Positions 29,873 through 41,150 of a DNA stretch of 64,000 bases are shown here, piece by piece. The stretch's first letter is position 1, and every line of letters begins with the position of its first letter. A program made the translations under genes and the position numbers. The notes under the pieces were generated by a model. That model was not told where the DNA came from and did no database searches. It saw nothing but the letters and a program-made list of their open reading frames with translations. The stretch is from Allochromatium vinosum DSM 180 (lineage in GTDB: Bacteria; Pseudomonadota; Gammaproteobacteria; Chromatiales; Chromatiaceae): contig NC_013851.1 in assembly GCF_000025485.1 (NCBI RefSeq), positions 115,001-179,000 of the forward strand, read 5' to 3'.

Positions 29873-31108
29873 ATGTCGCGACGTAACGACAAGAGTCTGC
29901 TGGTGGGTCTGGATATCGGAACCTCGAAGATCGCCTGTCTGGTCGGCGAACTCAAGGACGACGATCAGATCGAGATCATCGGCATCGGCACCCACCCCTC
30001 GCGCGGGCTCAAGAAGGGGGTGGTGGTGGACATCGAGTCCACCGTGCAGTCGATCCAGCGCGCGGTCGAGGCCGCCGAGCTGATGGCCGATTGCGAGATC
30101 CACTCGGTCCATGTTGGAATCGCCGGTAGCCATATCCGCAGTCTCAACTCGCACGGCATCACCGCGATCAAGGAGCACGAGGTCAACCAGGCCGATGTCG
30201 ATCGCGTCATCGAGGCCGCGCGCGCCGTGGCCATCCCGACCGATCAGAAGATCCTGCACATCCTGCCGCAGGAGTTCATCATCGACGACCAGGAAGGCAT
30301 CCGTGAGCCGATCGGCATGTGCGGTGTGCGTCTGGAAGCGCGGGTACACATGGTCACGGGCGCGGCCAGCGCGGCTCAGAACATCGTCAAGTGCGTGCGC
30401 CGCTGCGGGCTGGAGGTCGACGATCTGGTGCTGGCGCAGTTGAGTTCGAGCTATGCGGTGCTCGGCGAGGACGAGAAGGAGCTGGGCGTGTGCGTGGTCG
30501 ACATCGGCGGCGGGACCACGGATCTGGCGGTCTTCACCGATGGCGCCATCCGGCACACGGCCGTCATTCCGATCGCCGGCGATCAGGTCACCAACGACAT
30601 CGCCGTGGCACTGCGCACGCCGACCCAGCACGCCGAGCAGATCAAGATCCAGCACGCCTGCGCCCTGACCCAACTGGCGGCCAATGGAGACAACATCGAG
30701 GTGCCGAGCATCGGTGACCGGCCGCCGCGGCGGCTCTCGCGCCAGACCCTGGCCGAGGTCGTCGAGCCGCGCTACGAGGAGTTGCTGACCCTGCTGCACA
30801 ACGAGTTGCGTCGCAGCGGTTTTGAGGACGTGATCGCCGGCGGTGTGGTCCTGACCGGCGGCAGCGCCAAGATGCGCGGACTGATCGAGCTGGCCGAGGA
30901 AGTGTTCCACATGCCGGTGCGGCTGGGGGTGCCCAATCGCGTGCTGGGTCTGTCGGAGGTCGTCGACAATCCGGCCCATTCCACGGGCGTGGGGCTTTTG
31001 ATGTATGCACGTCAGCATCGCTTCTCGCGTCGTCCGGAGCCGTCCGACACTCCAGGGTTGAAGGGAATGCTGGTTCGTTTGCGCCATTGGTTCCAAGGGA
31101 ATTTCTGA
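29873..31108 (+). CDS. ftsA: Cell division protein FtsA
   Basis: 411 residues, actin-like ATPase. The phosphate-1 region is LLVGLDIGTSKIACLVGE, phosphate-2 is VCVVDIGGGTTDLAVF, and the adenosine loop is GGVVLTGGSAKMRGL. The C-terminal end (MLVRLRHWFQGNF) is the amphipathic helix that tethers FtsZ to the membrane. It is followed by a 163-base leader before ftsZ. Confidence 0.96.
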   Translation: MSRRNDKSLLVGLDIGTSKIACLVGELKDDDQIEIIGIGTHPSRGLKKGVVVDIESTVQSIQRAVEAAELMADCEIHSVHVGIAGSHIRSLNSHGITAIKEHEVNQADVDRVIEAARAVAIPTDQKILHILPQEFIIDDQEGIREPIGMCGVRLEARVHMVTGAASAAQNIVKCVRRCGLEVDDLVLAQLSSSYAVLGEDEKELGVCVVDIGGGTTDLAVFTDGAIRHTAVIPIAGDQVTNDIAVALRTPTQHAEQIKIQHACALTQLAANGDNIEVPSIGDRPPRRLSRQTLAEVVEPRYEELLTLLHNELRRSGFEDVIAGGVVLTGGSAKMRGLIELAEEVFHMPVRLGVPNRVLGLSEVVDNPAHSTGVGLLMYARQHRFSRRPEPSDTPGLKGMLVRLRHWFQGNF

Positions 31109-31271
31109 TTCGATCGATGGGGGCAACTCCCTATCGAGACCGGTTCGAGTTTGTTGGTCGGTCGGTGCGTGTCGAGCGCGTCGACCGAGTCGGGGGGGTC
31201 GTTGGACGTGAGTCCACGGCTAGAATTCAAGGTTTATGGTGGCGCATGGGGTGCGCCTGGGAGCAGATCAA

Positions 31272-32438
31272 ATGTTTGAATTGATGGATACTCACAGTCA
31301 GAATGCCGTCATCAAGGTCATCGGTGTCGGTGGTGGTGGCAGCAACGCGGTCAATCACATGGTGGCCTCGACCATCGAGGGCGTGGACTTCATCTGTGCC
31401 AACACGGATGCACAGGCACTGCGTCACTCCAACGTCAAGACCATCCTGCAGCTGGGCGCCGGCATCACGAAGGGACTGGGCGCGGGCGCCGATCCGGACG
31501 TCGGTCGGCACGCGGCGCTCGAGGATCGCGACCGCATCCAGGAGGCCCTGGAGGGAGCGGACATGGTGTTCATCACCGCCGGCATGGGCGGCGGTACGGG
31601 CACGGGTGCCGCGCCCATCGTGGCTCAGGTCGCCAAGGAACTCGGCATCCTGACCGTCGCCGTGGTCACCAAGCCCTTCCCCTTCGAGGGCACCAGACGT
31701 CGACGCATCGCCGAGGAAGGCATCACGGAGCTGGCCCAGCACGTCGACTCGCTCATCACCATCCCCAACGAAAAGCTGCTGGCGGTGCTGGGCAAGGACA
31801 TGAGCCTGCTCGACGCCTTCAAGGCCGCCAACGACGTTCTGCTCAACGCCACCCAGGGCATCGCCGAACTCATCACCTGTCGCGGTCTGATCAACGTCGA
31901 CTTCGCCGACGTCAAGACCGTCATGTCCAACATGGGCGTGGCCATGATGGGTACCGGCTCGGCGCGCGGCGAGAACCGCGCGCGCGAGGCCGCCGAGGCC
32001 GCCATCAAGAGTCCGCTGCTGGAAGACATCGATCTGGCCGGCGCCAAGGGCATCCTGGTCAACATCACCGCCGGCATGACCCTGACCATCGGCGAGTTCG
32101 ACGAGGTCGGTAACACGGTGCGCGACTTTGCCGACGACGACGCCACCGTGGTCGTGGGCACCGTGGTCGATCCGGAGCTGGAGGACGAACTGCGCGTGAC
32201 CGTGGTGGCCACCGGACTCGGCGACCGGCGCGTCAAGGTCAAGCGCACGGCGGGCGAGCCGGCGATGCGCCTGATCACGGGGGACTCGGACAGCTCAGCC
32301 CCGGATTATCGTGAGATGGATCGTCGTCCGGCCATCTATCGCAAGGGGGGAGCGACGCCCGCCGCGTCCGACAAGAGCGAAGACAACGACCTGGATTACC
32401 TGGACATCCCGGCGTTCCTGCGTCGTCAAGCGGATTGA
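31272..32438 (+). CDS. ftsZ: Cell division GTPase FtsZ
   Basis: 388 residues, bacterial tubulin that forms the Z-ring. Signatures are [16 protein letters not shown], the tubulin loop [15 protein letters not shown], and the C-terminal peptide [12 protein letters not shown] that binds FtsA and ZapD; zapD lies 11 kb downstream. The ATG at 31272 has GGGAG upstream. The 163-base ftsA-ftsZ spacer contains a TAGAAT (31221) that could be a -10 element and small dyads such as CGGTCG/CGACCG, so ftsZ may have its own promoter, but no good -35 is seen. Confidence 0.97.
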   Translation: MFELMDTHSQNAVIKVIGVGGGGSNAVNHMVASTIEGVDFICANTDAQALRHSNVKTILQLGAGITKGLGAGADPDVGRHAALEDRDRIQEALEGADMVFITAGMGGGTGTGAAPIVAQVAKELGILTVAVVTKPFPFEGTRRRRIAEEGITELAQHVDSLITIPNEKLLAVLGKDMSLLDAFKAANDVLLNATQGIAELITCRGLINVDFADVKTVMSNMGVAMMGTGSARGENRAREAAEAAIKSPLLEDIDLAGAKGILVNITAGMTLTIGEFDEVGNTVRDFADDDATVVVGTVVDPELEDELRVTVVATGLGDRRVKVKRTAGEPAMRLITGDSDSSAPDYREMDRRPAIYRKGGATPAASDKSEDNDLDYLDIPAFLRRQAD

Positions 32439-32505
32439 TCAGGACTTTCCCTGTATCGATAACTCTAGGCAAAACAAAGTCATCCTGCTTTTTTTGTCGT
32501 CGAGC

Positions 32506-32534
32506 TTGAAAAAATTTCGGGAAAACCCTAATAT
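32506..32534 (+). promoter_or_regulatory. lpxC promoter
   Basis: TTGAAA (32506-32511), a 17-base spacer and TAATAT (32529-32534) form a near-consensus sigma-70 promoter in a short AT-rich island within an otherwise GC-rich window. It lies after ftsZ and about 140 bases before lpxC, leaving a sizeable 5' leader. Confidence 0.78.
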
Positions 32535-32672
32535 GATTATCGCCAGCGCCTCTTTGTCTGGGGGCGTGGGGCGATATCAGAAGGATCCGAGGCGTTGATG
32601 CCCGTGTCCGAGTCGAACGGCTGGCCGATCGCCTGACGGCCGTCGTGGATTGCGATGGGAGATCCCGAATCG

Positions 32673-33584
32673 ATGCTCAAGCAGCGCACATTGAAGAACG
32701 CCATCCGTGCGACCGGGGTCGGCCTGCATACGGGCGAGAAGGTCGAGCTGACCCTGCGCCCGGCTGCGCCCGATACGGGGATCGTCTTTCGTCGCATCGA
32801 TCTGGATCAACCTGTCACCATCGCCGCCACGCCCTTCAACGTCGGCGATACGCGGTTGTCGACCACCCTGGTCAATGGCGATGTGCGGGTCTCGACCATC
32901 GAGCACCTGCTCTCGGCCTTCGCCGGTCTGGGGATCGACAACGCCTATGTGGATCTGGCCGCCGCCGAGGTGCCGATCATGGACGGCAGCGCTGCGCCCT
33001 TCGTCTTTCTGCTGCAATCGGCGGGGATCGAGGAGCAGTCCAAGGCCAAGCGCTTCATCCGCATCAAGCGCCCGGTCGAGGTCCGCGACGGCGACAAGTT
33101 CGCGCGCTTCACGCCCTATGACGGCTTCAAGGTGAACTTCTCGATCGAGTTCGACCATCCAGCCTTCCAGGCGCGCTCGAATCAGGCCGAGATCGATTTC
33201 TCGACCGCGTCCTTCGTGCGTGAGCTGAGTCGGGCCCGGACCTTCGGTTTCCTGCGCGACATCGAGGCGCTGCGCCAGCAGAATCTGGCCCTTGGCGGCA
33301 GTCTGGACAATGCCGTGGTGGTCGATGAGTACCGCATCCTCAACGAGGAGGGTCTGCGCTACGAAGACGAATTCGTCCGGCACAAGATTCTGGATGCCAT
33401 CGGCGACCTCTATCTGCTGGGCCATACCCTGATCGGCGCCTTCGAGGGCCACAAGTCCGGACATGCGCTCAACAATCTGCTGCTGCGTGCACTCGTCGCC
33501 GAGGAAGCGGCCTGGGAAGAGGTCGTGTTCGAGGACTCTGCCGCCGCGCCGATCTGTTATGCCCAGCCGGTGCCGGCGCTCTGA
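32673..33584 (+). CDS. lpxC: UDP-3-O-acyl-N-acetylglucosamine deacetylase LpxC
   Basis: 303 residues, zinc deacetylase, the committed step of lipid A synthesis. Signatures are [39 protein letters not shown] (zinc histidine), the MDGSAAPF element and [18 protein letters not shown] (zinc His/Asp). The ATG at 32673 has GGGAG upstream and matches the family start; 32655 adds six residues. It meets dciA tail to tail with no spacing. Confidence 0.96.
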   Translation: MLKQRTLKNAIRATGVGLHTGEKVELTLRPAAPDTGIVFRRIDLDQPVTIAATPFNVGDTRLSTTLVNGDVRVSTIEHLLSAFAGLGIDNAYVDLAAAEVPIMDGSAAPFVFLLQSAGIEEQSKAKRFIRIKRPVEVRDGDKFARFTPYDGFKVNFSIEFDHPAFQARSNQAEIDFSTASFVRELSRARTFGFLRDIEALRQQNLALGGSLDNAVVVDEYRILNEEGLRYEDEFVRHKILDAIGDLYLLGHTLIGAFEGHKSGHALNNLLLRALVAEEAAWEEVVFEDSAAAPICYAQPVPAL

Positions 33585-34043
33585 TCAATCCAGCCCCTCG
33601 GGCGTCGCGCGCGGACCATGCCGCGCGAGTCGCCTGAGTGCCTCGCTCAGGCATGGATCGCGCTGATGGTCCGCCGCCTCGAGCAGATGTCTCGTCGCCG
33701 TCTCCGACAGCTGGGCACGCCGGCTCGCTACGTCCCGCCTGGGCGATTCGCGCTCCGGCAGTCTGACCTGAAATCCGACCGCGTCGACGTGGTAAGATTT
33801 CAGCGATGTCAAAATCTCACCCGCTAAAAAACGTGCGCGCGTCAGCCATGCCGTTGAATCGAGAAACAGGGTCAGGCGACCATCGGCGATTCTCAGGTCC
33901 AGGCAGTGCGCGCCAAGCTTTCCAGGCAGAAGCGCCCGAATCTCGGCGACGAGCGTCTGTTCGCGTCGGTCCTGTTCGAGCCGTTCGCGCGCGAATCCGT
34001 GATGACTCAGGTGATCACGGATGTGTCGAAAACGCAGTCTCAT
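33585..34043 (-). CDS. dciA: DciA-like DUF721 protein (helicase loader)
   Basis: 152 residues. The N-terminal DUF721/DciA domain (about 1-100) contains LLPGKLGAHCLDLRIADGRLTLFLDSTAWLTRARFLAGEIL, with the usual W-x-R-x(4) helix. DciA is the ancestral loader of the DnaB replicative helicase in bacteria lacking DnaC. Location between lpxC and the M23-secA genes is a common gammaproteobacterial order. The ATG at 34043 is preferred for its GAGG; the frame extends to 34079. Confidence 0.8.
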   Translation of the reverse strand: MRLRFRHIRDHLSHHGFARERLEQDRREQTLVAEIRALLPGKLGAHCLDLRIADGRLTLFLDSTAWLTRARFLAGEILTSLKSYHVDAVGFQVRLPERESPRRDVASRRAQLSETATRHLLEAADHQRDPCLSEALRRLARHGPRATPEGLD

Positions 34044-34193
34044 CGCAACATCCTCTTTTCGCTCAAGCCTCTCCCACACTTCCCGAGACCGACCCGTCGT
34101 ATCGCCCGCCCCTGTGGAGCTGGACGGGACTCGGGGCCATGCCCGACGTCGGCCGCGCCTGGCGTCGAGCCTGACCAGTAGAAGAGATCAGTC

Positions 34194-35096
34194 ATGCCCC
34201 ACATCGCTCGCAAAAAAACTCAACGCGGCCAGACTCTGGTCATGCTCTCGGCCGTCTCCAGTTTTGCCCTGGCCGGGGTTGGATTCGGATTCTGGATCGG
34301 TGATCGCGCCGGCGCACCCGGTCGCACTAGCATCGCCATGGAAACCGTGCCCGTCAACCCGTCGGTAACGGATTCCGGCGAGATCGGCGCCATTGCCGCC
34401 CGTTTGGGCGAAATGCAGGCCGAACTCCTGCGGATCAATGCGCTCGGCGAGCGTCTGGTCCAGGTCTCGGGACTCGATCCCGATGAGTTCGACTTCGTGA
34501 ACGCACCGCCGCGCGGTGGTCCCGAGACGGCCATGGCCCGCGATTACACCATCAAGGAGCTGGCCGACGAATTGTCGACGCTCGTGGTGCTGGTGCAGGA
34601 TCGTGAGCGCAAGCTCGACCGGCTCGCCGACCGGGTTCTGGAACAGCAGCCGAGGGCCGCCGGCGCGCAACTTGGCGGCTGGCCGGTGCGTTCCGGCTAC
34701 ATCAGCTCCCCCTATGGCGTCCGGGTGCATCCGGTTCGCAATACGCGTCAGTTCCATGAGGGCGTCGATTTCGCCACCAAGCGCGGCTCCCCCATCCTGG
34801 CCGTTGCCGATGGTCTCGTGGTCTTCAGCGGGCGTCGCAATGGCTACGGCAATCTGGTCGACATCCGTCATCGCGATGGCTTGGTGACGCGCTATGCGCA
34901 CAATACCGCCAATCTGGTCCGTGAGGGTGATCTGATCCGGCAGGGCCAGCAGATCGCGACCGTCGGCTCGACCGGGACGGCGACCGGACCGCATGTGCAT
35001 TTCGAGGTGATCCGCAACGGACGGGCGGTCGATCCCATGCCCTATCTGCGTAGCCAGCCGGCCCAGCGTCTCGCCAGGGCCGACGTGCTGCGCTGA
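34194..35096 (+). CDS. M23 family metallopeptidase (LytM domain)
   Basis: 300 residues. An N-terminal transmembrane or uncleaved signal segment (about 16-38) is followed by a helical coiled region (about 60-145) and a C-terminal LytM domain (about 160-285). Zinc ligands are in HEGVDFA (HxxxD) and HVHFE (HxH), so it should be an active peptidoglycan endopeptidase rather than a degenerate activator. It sits between dciA (divergent) and secA, where many gammaproteobacteria carry such a gene. Specificity is not known. Confidence 0.88.
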   Translation: MPHIARKKTQRGQTLVMLSAVSSFALAGVGFGFWIGDRAGAPGRTSIAMETVPVNPSVTDSGEIGAIAARLGEMQAELLRINALGERLVQVSGLDPDEFDFVNAPPRGGPETAMARDYTIKELADELSTLVVLVQDRERKLDRLADRVLEQQPRAAGAQLGGWPVRSGYISSPYGVRVHPVRNTRQFHEGVDFATKRGSPILAVADGLVVFSGRRNGYGNLVDIRHRDGLVTRYAHNTANLVREGDLIRQGQQIATVGSTGTATGPHVHFEVIRNGRAVDPMPYLRSQPAQRLARADVLR

Positions 35097-35212
35097 CCGA
35101 CTGTCTCCACGGCCAAACGCCCGCGCCTCGGGCGCATTCCCAGACGCGGTTCGCAGCGAAATCCGTTATCATCCGCCGCTTTCCGCGTCAGGCTCTCTTA
35201 AAGAATCCCGCG

Positions 35213-38038
<2,826 letters not shown>

Positions 38039-38053
38039 AGGGCGTATGACGTC

Positions 38054-39271
38054 ATGAGCGAGAACAAGACCGAGTTGTCCTTTCTCCCGGTTCCGGGCGT
38101 GCGTCTGGCGACCATTGGGGCGGGTATCCGCTATCAGGGGCGCGACGATCTGCTTGCGCTCGAATTGGCTCCAGGCGCGACGACCGCCGCCGTCTTCACC
38201 CGCAATGCCTTCTGTGCTGCGCCGGTGATGCTGGCGCGTCATCATCTGAGCCAGACCGCGCCGCGTTATCTGCTCGTCAACTCGGGTAACGCCAATGCCG
38301 GCACCGGCGCGCGCGGACTCGACGACACGCGCGCCTGCTGCGCCGCGCTCGCCGAGGCGGCGGGCTGTCGGCCCGAGGAGGTCTTGCCCTTCTCGACCGG
38401 CGTGATCGGCGAGCCGCTGCCGGTCGCGCGGTTCGAAGCCGCCATGCCGGCACTTCTGGAGCGGTTCGAGGCGGCGGCCTGGCCGGACGCGGCGCGCGCC
38501 ATCATGACCACGGACACCGTGCCGAAGCTCTGCTCGCGGACCTTTGAGATCGACGGGCGTCAGGCGACCATCACCGGCATCGCCAAGGGCGCGGGCATGA
38601 TCTGTCCCGACATGGCGACCATGCTCGCCTTCATCGCCACCGATGCCGCCGTGGCGCCCGAGGTGCTGCAAGGCTGTCTCAAGGCGGCGGCCGATCGCTC
38701 GTTCAATGCCATCAGCATCGACGGCGACACCTCGACCAACGATGCCTGCGTGTTGGCCGCGACCGGGGCGCTCGGCAATGCGCCCATCGTCGATGAGACC
38801 AGCACTGACTATGCGGCCCTGCAAGCGGCGGTCGAGTCGGTCTGCGTCGAACTGGCCACCGCCATCGTGCGCGACGGCGAGGGCGCGACCAAGCTGGTGA
38901 CGGTGCGCGTCGAGCAGGCGCGCGATCGCGACGAGGCACGGCGCGTGGCCTATACCATCGCCCACTCGCCGCTGGTCAAGACCGCGCTCTTCGCCTCCGA
39001 TCCCAACTGGGGGCGGATTCTGGCCGCCGTGGGGCGGGCCGGTGTCGAGAATCTAGTCATCGAGGATGTCGACATCTGGCTCGGCGAGGTGCGCATCGTC
39101 GAAGCGGGCGGTCGCGCGGCGGATTACACCGAACAGGCCGGCGCTGCTGTCATGGCCGAGTCCGAGATCCTGATCCGGGTCGCGCTCGGTCGCGGCACGG
39201 TGGACGCCGAAGTGCTCACCTGCGACTTCTCCTACGACTATGTGCGCATCAACGCCGAATATCGGAGTTGA
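38054..39271 (+). CDS. argJ: Bifunctional glutamate N-acetyltransferase ArgJ
   Basis: 405 residues, Ntn-hydrolase-type autoprocessing enzyme. The cleavage and nucleophile motif is KGAGMICPDMATMLAF with Thr about 189. C-terminal conservation includes SPLVKTALFASDPNWGRILAAVG. It transfers acetyl from N-acetylornithine to glutamate in the cyclic arginine pathway and may also use acetyl-CoA. The gene follows secA closely, as in related genomes. Confidence 0.95.
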   Translation: MSENKTELSFLPVPGVRLATIGAGIRYQGRDDLLALELAPGATTAAVFTRNAFCAAPVMLARHHLSQTAPRYLLVNSGNANAGTGARGLDDTRACCAALAEAAGCRPEEVLPFSTGVIGEPLPVARFEAAMPALLERFEAAAWPDAARAIMTTDTVPKLCSRTFEIDGRQATITGIAKGAGMICPDMATMLAFIATDAAVAPEVLQGCLKAAADRSFNAISIDGDTSTNDACVLAATGALGNAPIVDETSTDYAALQAAVESVCVELATAIVRDGEGATKLVTVRVEQARDRDEARRVAYTIAHSPLVKTALFASDPNWGRILAAVGRAGVENLVIEDVDIWLGEVRIVEAGGRAADYTEQAGAAVMAESEILIRVALGRGTVDAEVLTCDFSYDYVRINAEYRS

Positions 39272-39324
39272 TCGCGGAATGGGCGCGGCTTCGGCCGTCT
39301 GACGGACGCTCTGGAGTCGCGCCC

Positions 39325-40272
39325 ATGCCTGAAATCATCCATGTCATGGCCGGCGCCATCGCCGACGCGAGCGGGCGCATCCTGGTCGGCAAGCGCCCCG
39401 ATCATGTGCATCAGGGCGGACTCTGGGAGTTTCCGGGCGGCAAGCTGGAACCGGGCGAGTCGCCCGAAGCCGGTCTGGCGCGCGAACTCGCCGAGGAACT
39501 CGGCATCCAGGTGCGCGCCAGCCGTCCGCTGATCCGCGTTCATCACGACTATGGCGATCGCCATATCCTGCTCGACGTGCATCGGGTGGACGACTATGCG
39601 GGCGTTCCACACGGACGTGAGGGCCAGCCGCTCGACTGGCTGGCGCCCGAGGAGATGGATCCCGCCGCCTTTCCCGCCGCCGACCGCCCCATCATCACCT
39701 CGCTGCGTCTGCCGCCGCTCATGCTGATCACGGGCGAGGAACCAGACCGGCCCGATGCGTTCCTGGCGCGTCTGGGGCGTGCTCTGGAGACCGGTGCGCG
39801 TCTGGTGCAACTGCGCGCGCACCAGCTTTCAGCGAACGACTATGTGCATCTGGCGCAGGCGGCCTGTGATCTCTGTGACCGAACGGGCGCGAAACTGCTG
39901 CTCAATCGCGATCCCGCCGAGGTCGCGAGCGTTCCGCGTCATGGTCTGCATCTGAACAGTCAGGTATTGATGACGCTCCGCGAGCGTCCAGGCCGATCGA
40001 GCGAACTGGTCGGCGCATCCTGCCATGATCCGGTCCAATTGGCCCGCGCGGTCGACCTGGGTCTGGATTACGCGCTGCTCTCGCCCGTCAAACCCACGGC
40101 CAGCCATCCCGAGACCAGCCCGCTCGGCTGGAACACTTTTGCCGCTTGGGTCGACCTCGTGCCGCTGCCGGTCTATGCGCTCGGCGGGCTGACGACGGAC
40201 GATCTGGACGACGCCTTCCAGCATGGCGCCCAGGGAATCGCCGCCATCCGGGGACTGTGGCCGGCGCGCTAG
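39325..40272 (+). CDS. Nudix hydrolase (MutT-like) fused to ThiE/TenI-like domain
   Basis: 315 residues. The N-terminal Nudix domain (about 1-130) has the complete box GGKLEPGESPEAGLARELAEELGI with WEFPGGK just before it, as in MutT (8-oxo-dGTP cleaning). The C-terminal half (about 132-312) is a thiamine-phosphate-synthase-like barrel: LVQLRAHQL, GASCHDPVQLARAVDLGLDYALLSPV and YALGGLTTDDL are recognisable. The phosphate-binding GTKT-type loop of true ThiE is replaced by PTASHPETSP, so TMP synthase activity is unlikely. This fusion is widespread in gammaproteobacteria; the barrel's role is not known. The ATG at 39325 has GGAG upstream. Confidence 0.88.
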   Translation: MPEIIHVMAGAIADASGRILVGKRPDHVHQGGLWEFPGGKLEPGESPEAGLARELAEELGIQVRASRPLIRVHHDYGDRHILLDVHRVDDYAGVPHGREGQPLDWLAPEEMDPAAFPAADRPIITSLRLPPLMLITGEEPDRPDAFLARLGRALETGARLVQLRAHQLSANDYVHLAQAACDLCDRTGAKLLLNRDPAEVASVPRHGLHLNSQVLMTLRERPGRSSELVGASCHDPVQLARAVDLGLDYALLSPVKPTASHPETSPLGWNTFAAWVDLVPLPVYALGGLTTDDLDDAFQHGAQGIAAIRGLWPAR

Positions 40273-40300
40273 ACTTGGATTTTCGGCCGATTGGGGCCAT

Positions 40301-40346
40301 TGTTCGACTGTCGACCTGGGCCGTGTCCGTCGACGCCCGTCGAACA
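40301..40346. repeat. Long inverted repeat upstream of the redox cassette
   Basis: Perfect 8-base arms TGTTCGAC (40301-40308) and GTCGAACA (40339-40346) enclose a second pair of GTCGAC sites (40310-40315 and 40329-40334), giving a strong nested hairpin. No T-run follows, so it is a poor intrinsic terminator. It lies in the 153-base gap between the Nudix-ThiE gene and the TlpA-like gene, so it could be an operator or an RNA hairpin; neither is shown. Confidence 0.55.
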
Positions 40347-40425
40347 CGAGTGGGGGCTGAATAGGCGTCCTCCCACGCTCGATTCATAATCCCCTGAAAA
40401 GCGCTGTTTTCTGGCGGAGGATCGG

Positions 40426-40920
40426 ATGAAGATCACAGCCCTCACACTGTGCTTGCTGGCCTTCGGCTCCATGGCGACTCAGGCCGCAGAGCTGAATGCA
40501 CCCGCCCCCGGCTGTCGCGTACAAACGCTGACGGGCCAGTCCAGCGTCGATCCGGCCGCCTTCCCCGGCAAGGTGGTCTACCTCGATTTCTGGGCATCCT
40601 GGTGCATTCCCTGCGCCAAGTCCTTTCCTGTTCTCGACCAGTGGCAGTCGGAGTTGGGCGGGCGTGGATTCGAGGTCATCGCCATCAATCTGGACGAAGA
40701 GCGTCAGGAAGCCCTGGACTTCCTGCAACAGCATCCGGTCCGGTTCACCATCGGCGCCGATCCGGCCGGCAAGTGTCCGCGTCTCTACGCAGTCCGAGGC
40801 ATGCCGACCTCGTATCTGATCGATCGCCAGGGGCGTATCCGGGAGGTCCACGAAGGTTTCAAGACCAGTGATGCAGCCGGTCTGCGTGCCCGGATCGAAT
40901 CACTGCTCTCCGAGCGCTGA
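40426..40920 (+). CDS. Exported TlpA-like thioredoxin
   Basis: 164 residues. A Sec signal peptide (about 1-20, ending ATQAAE) is followed by a TlpA/ResA-type thioredoxin fold. The redox motif is WCIPC in YLDFWASWCIPCAKSFPVL (about 62-66), and the cis-proline loop is GMPTSYLIDRQG. Two more cysteines (about 29 and 115) are outside the active pair. It should act in the periplasm as a thiol reductase, receiving electrons from a DsbD/CcdA-type protein not seen here. It is the first gene of a cassette with DUF4266, DUF3570 and ApbE. GGAGGA precedes the ATG. Confidence 0.9.
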   Translation: MKITALTLCLLAFGSMATQAAELNAPAPGCRVQTLTGQSSVDPAAFPGKVVYLDFWASWCIPCAKSFPVLDQWQSELGGRGFEVIAINLDEERQEALDFLQQHPVRFTIGADPAGKCPRLYAVRGMPTSYLIDRQGRIREVHEGFKTSDAAGLRARIESLLSER

Positions 40921-40928
40921 TCGACGCC

Positions 40929-41150
40929 ATGAACGCGCGCCGCCTGTCCAGATCCCTGATGCTCCTGACGCCCTTGCTGGCCGGCTGCGCGACCCAGGTC
41001 GCGCCCTGGGAGCGCGGTCATCTCGCGCGTCCCGAGATGGCGCTGGAACCCTATCCACTGGAGGCGAGTTTCCGCCAGCACGTCTTTTTCTCCAAGGAAT
41101 CCGTCAGCGGCGGCTATGGCGTCGGTGGAGGTGGCTGTGGCTGCAACTGA
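40929..41150 (+). CDS. DUF4266 small lipoprotein with GGGGCGCN tail
   Basis: 73 residues. A signal peptide with lipobox LLAGC (Cys about 20) predicts an outer-membrane lipoprotein (Ala at +2). The mature part has the family pattern APWERGHLARPEM, followed by HVFFSKESVSGGYGVGGGGCGCN at the very C-terminus. This glycine-rich tail with two cysteines looks like a metal, disulfide or modification site; its function is not established. It follows the thioredoxin by eight bases and overlaps the barrel gene. Conserved neighbours suggest that thioredoxin, lipoprotein, barrel and ApbE work together. Confidence 0.85.
   Translation: MNARRLSRSLMLLTPLLAGCATQVAPWERGHLARPEMALEPYPLEASFRQHVFFSKESVSGGYGVGGGGCGCN

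Noticed and set aside
31109-31271. Dedicated ftsZ promoter and small ORF in the ftsA-ftsZ gap
   Set aside because: TAGAAT at 31221 is a fair -10 element, but the only TTGGAC is 13 bases away and nothing better lies at 17; the ORF there simply runs into the ftsZ start.
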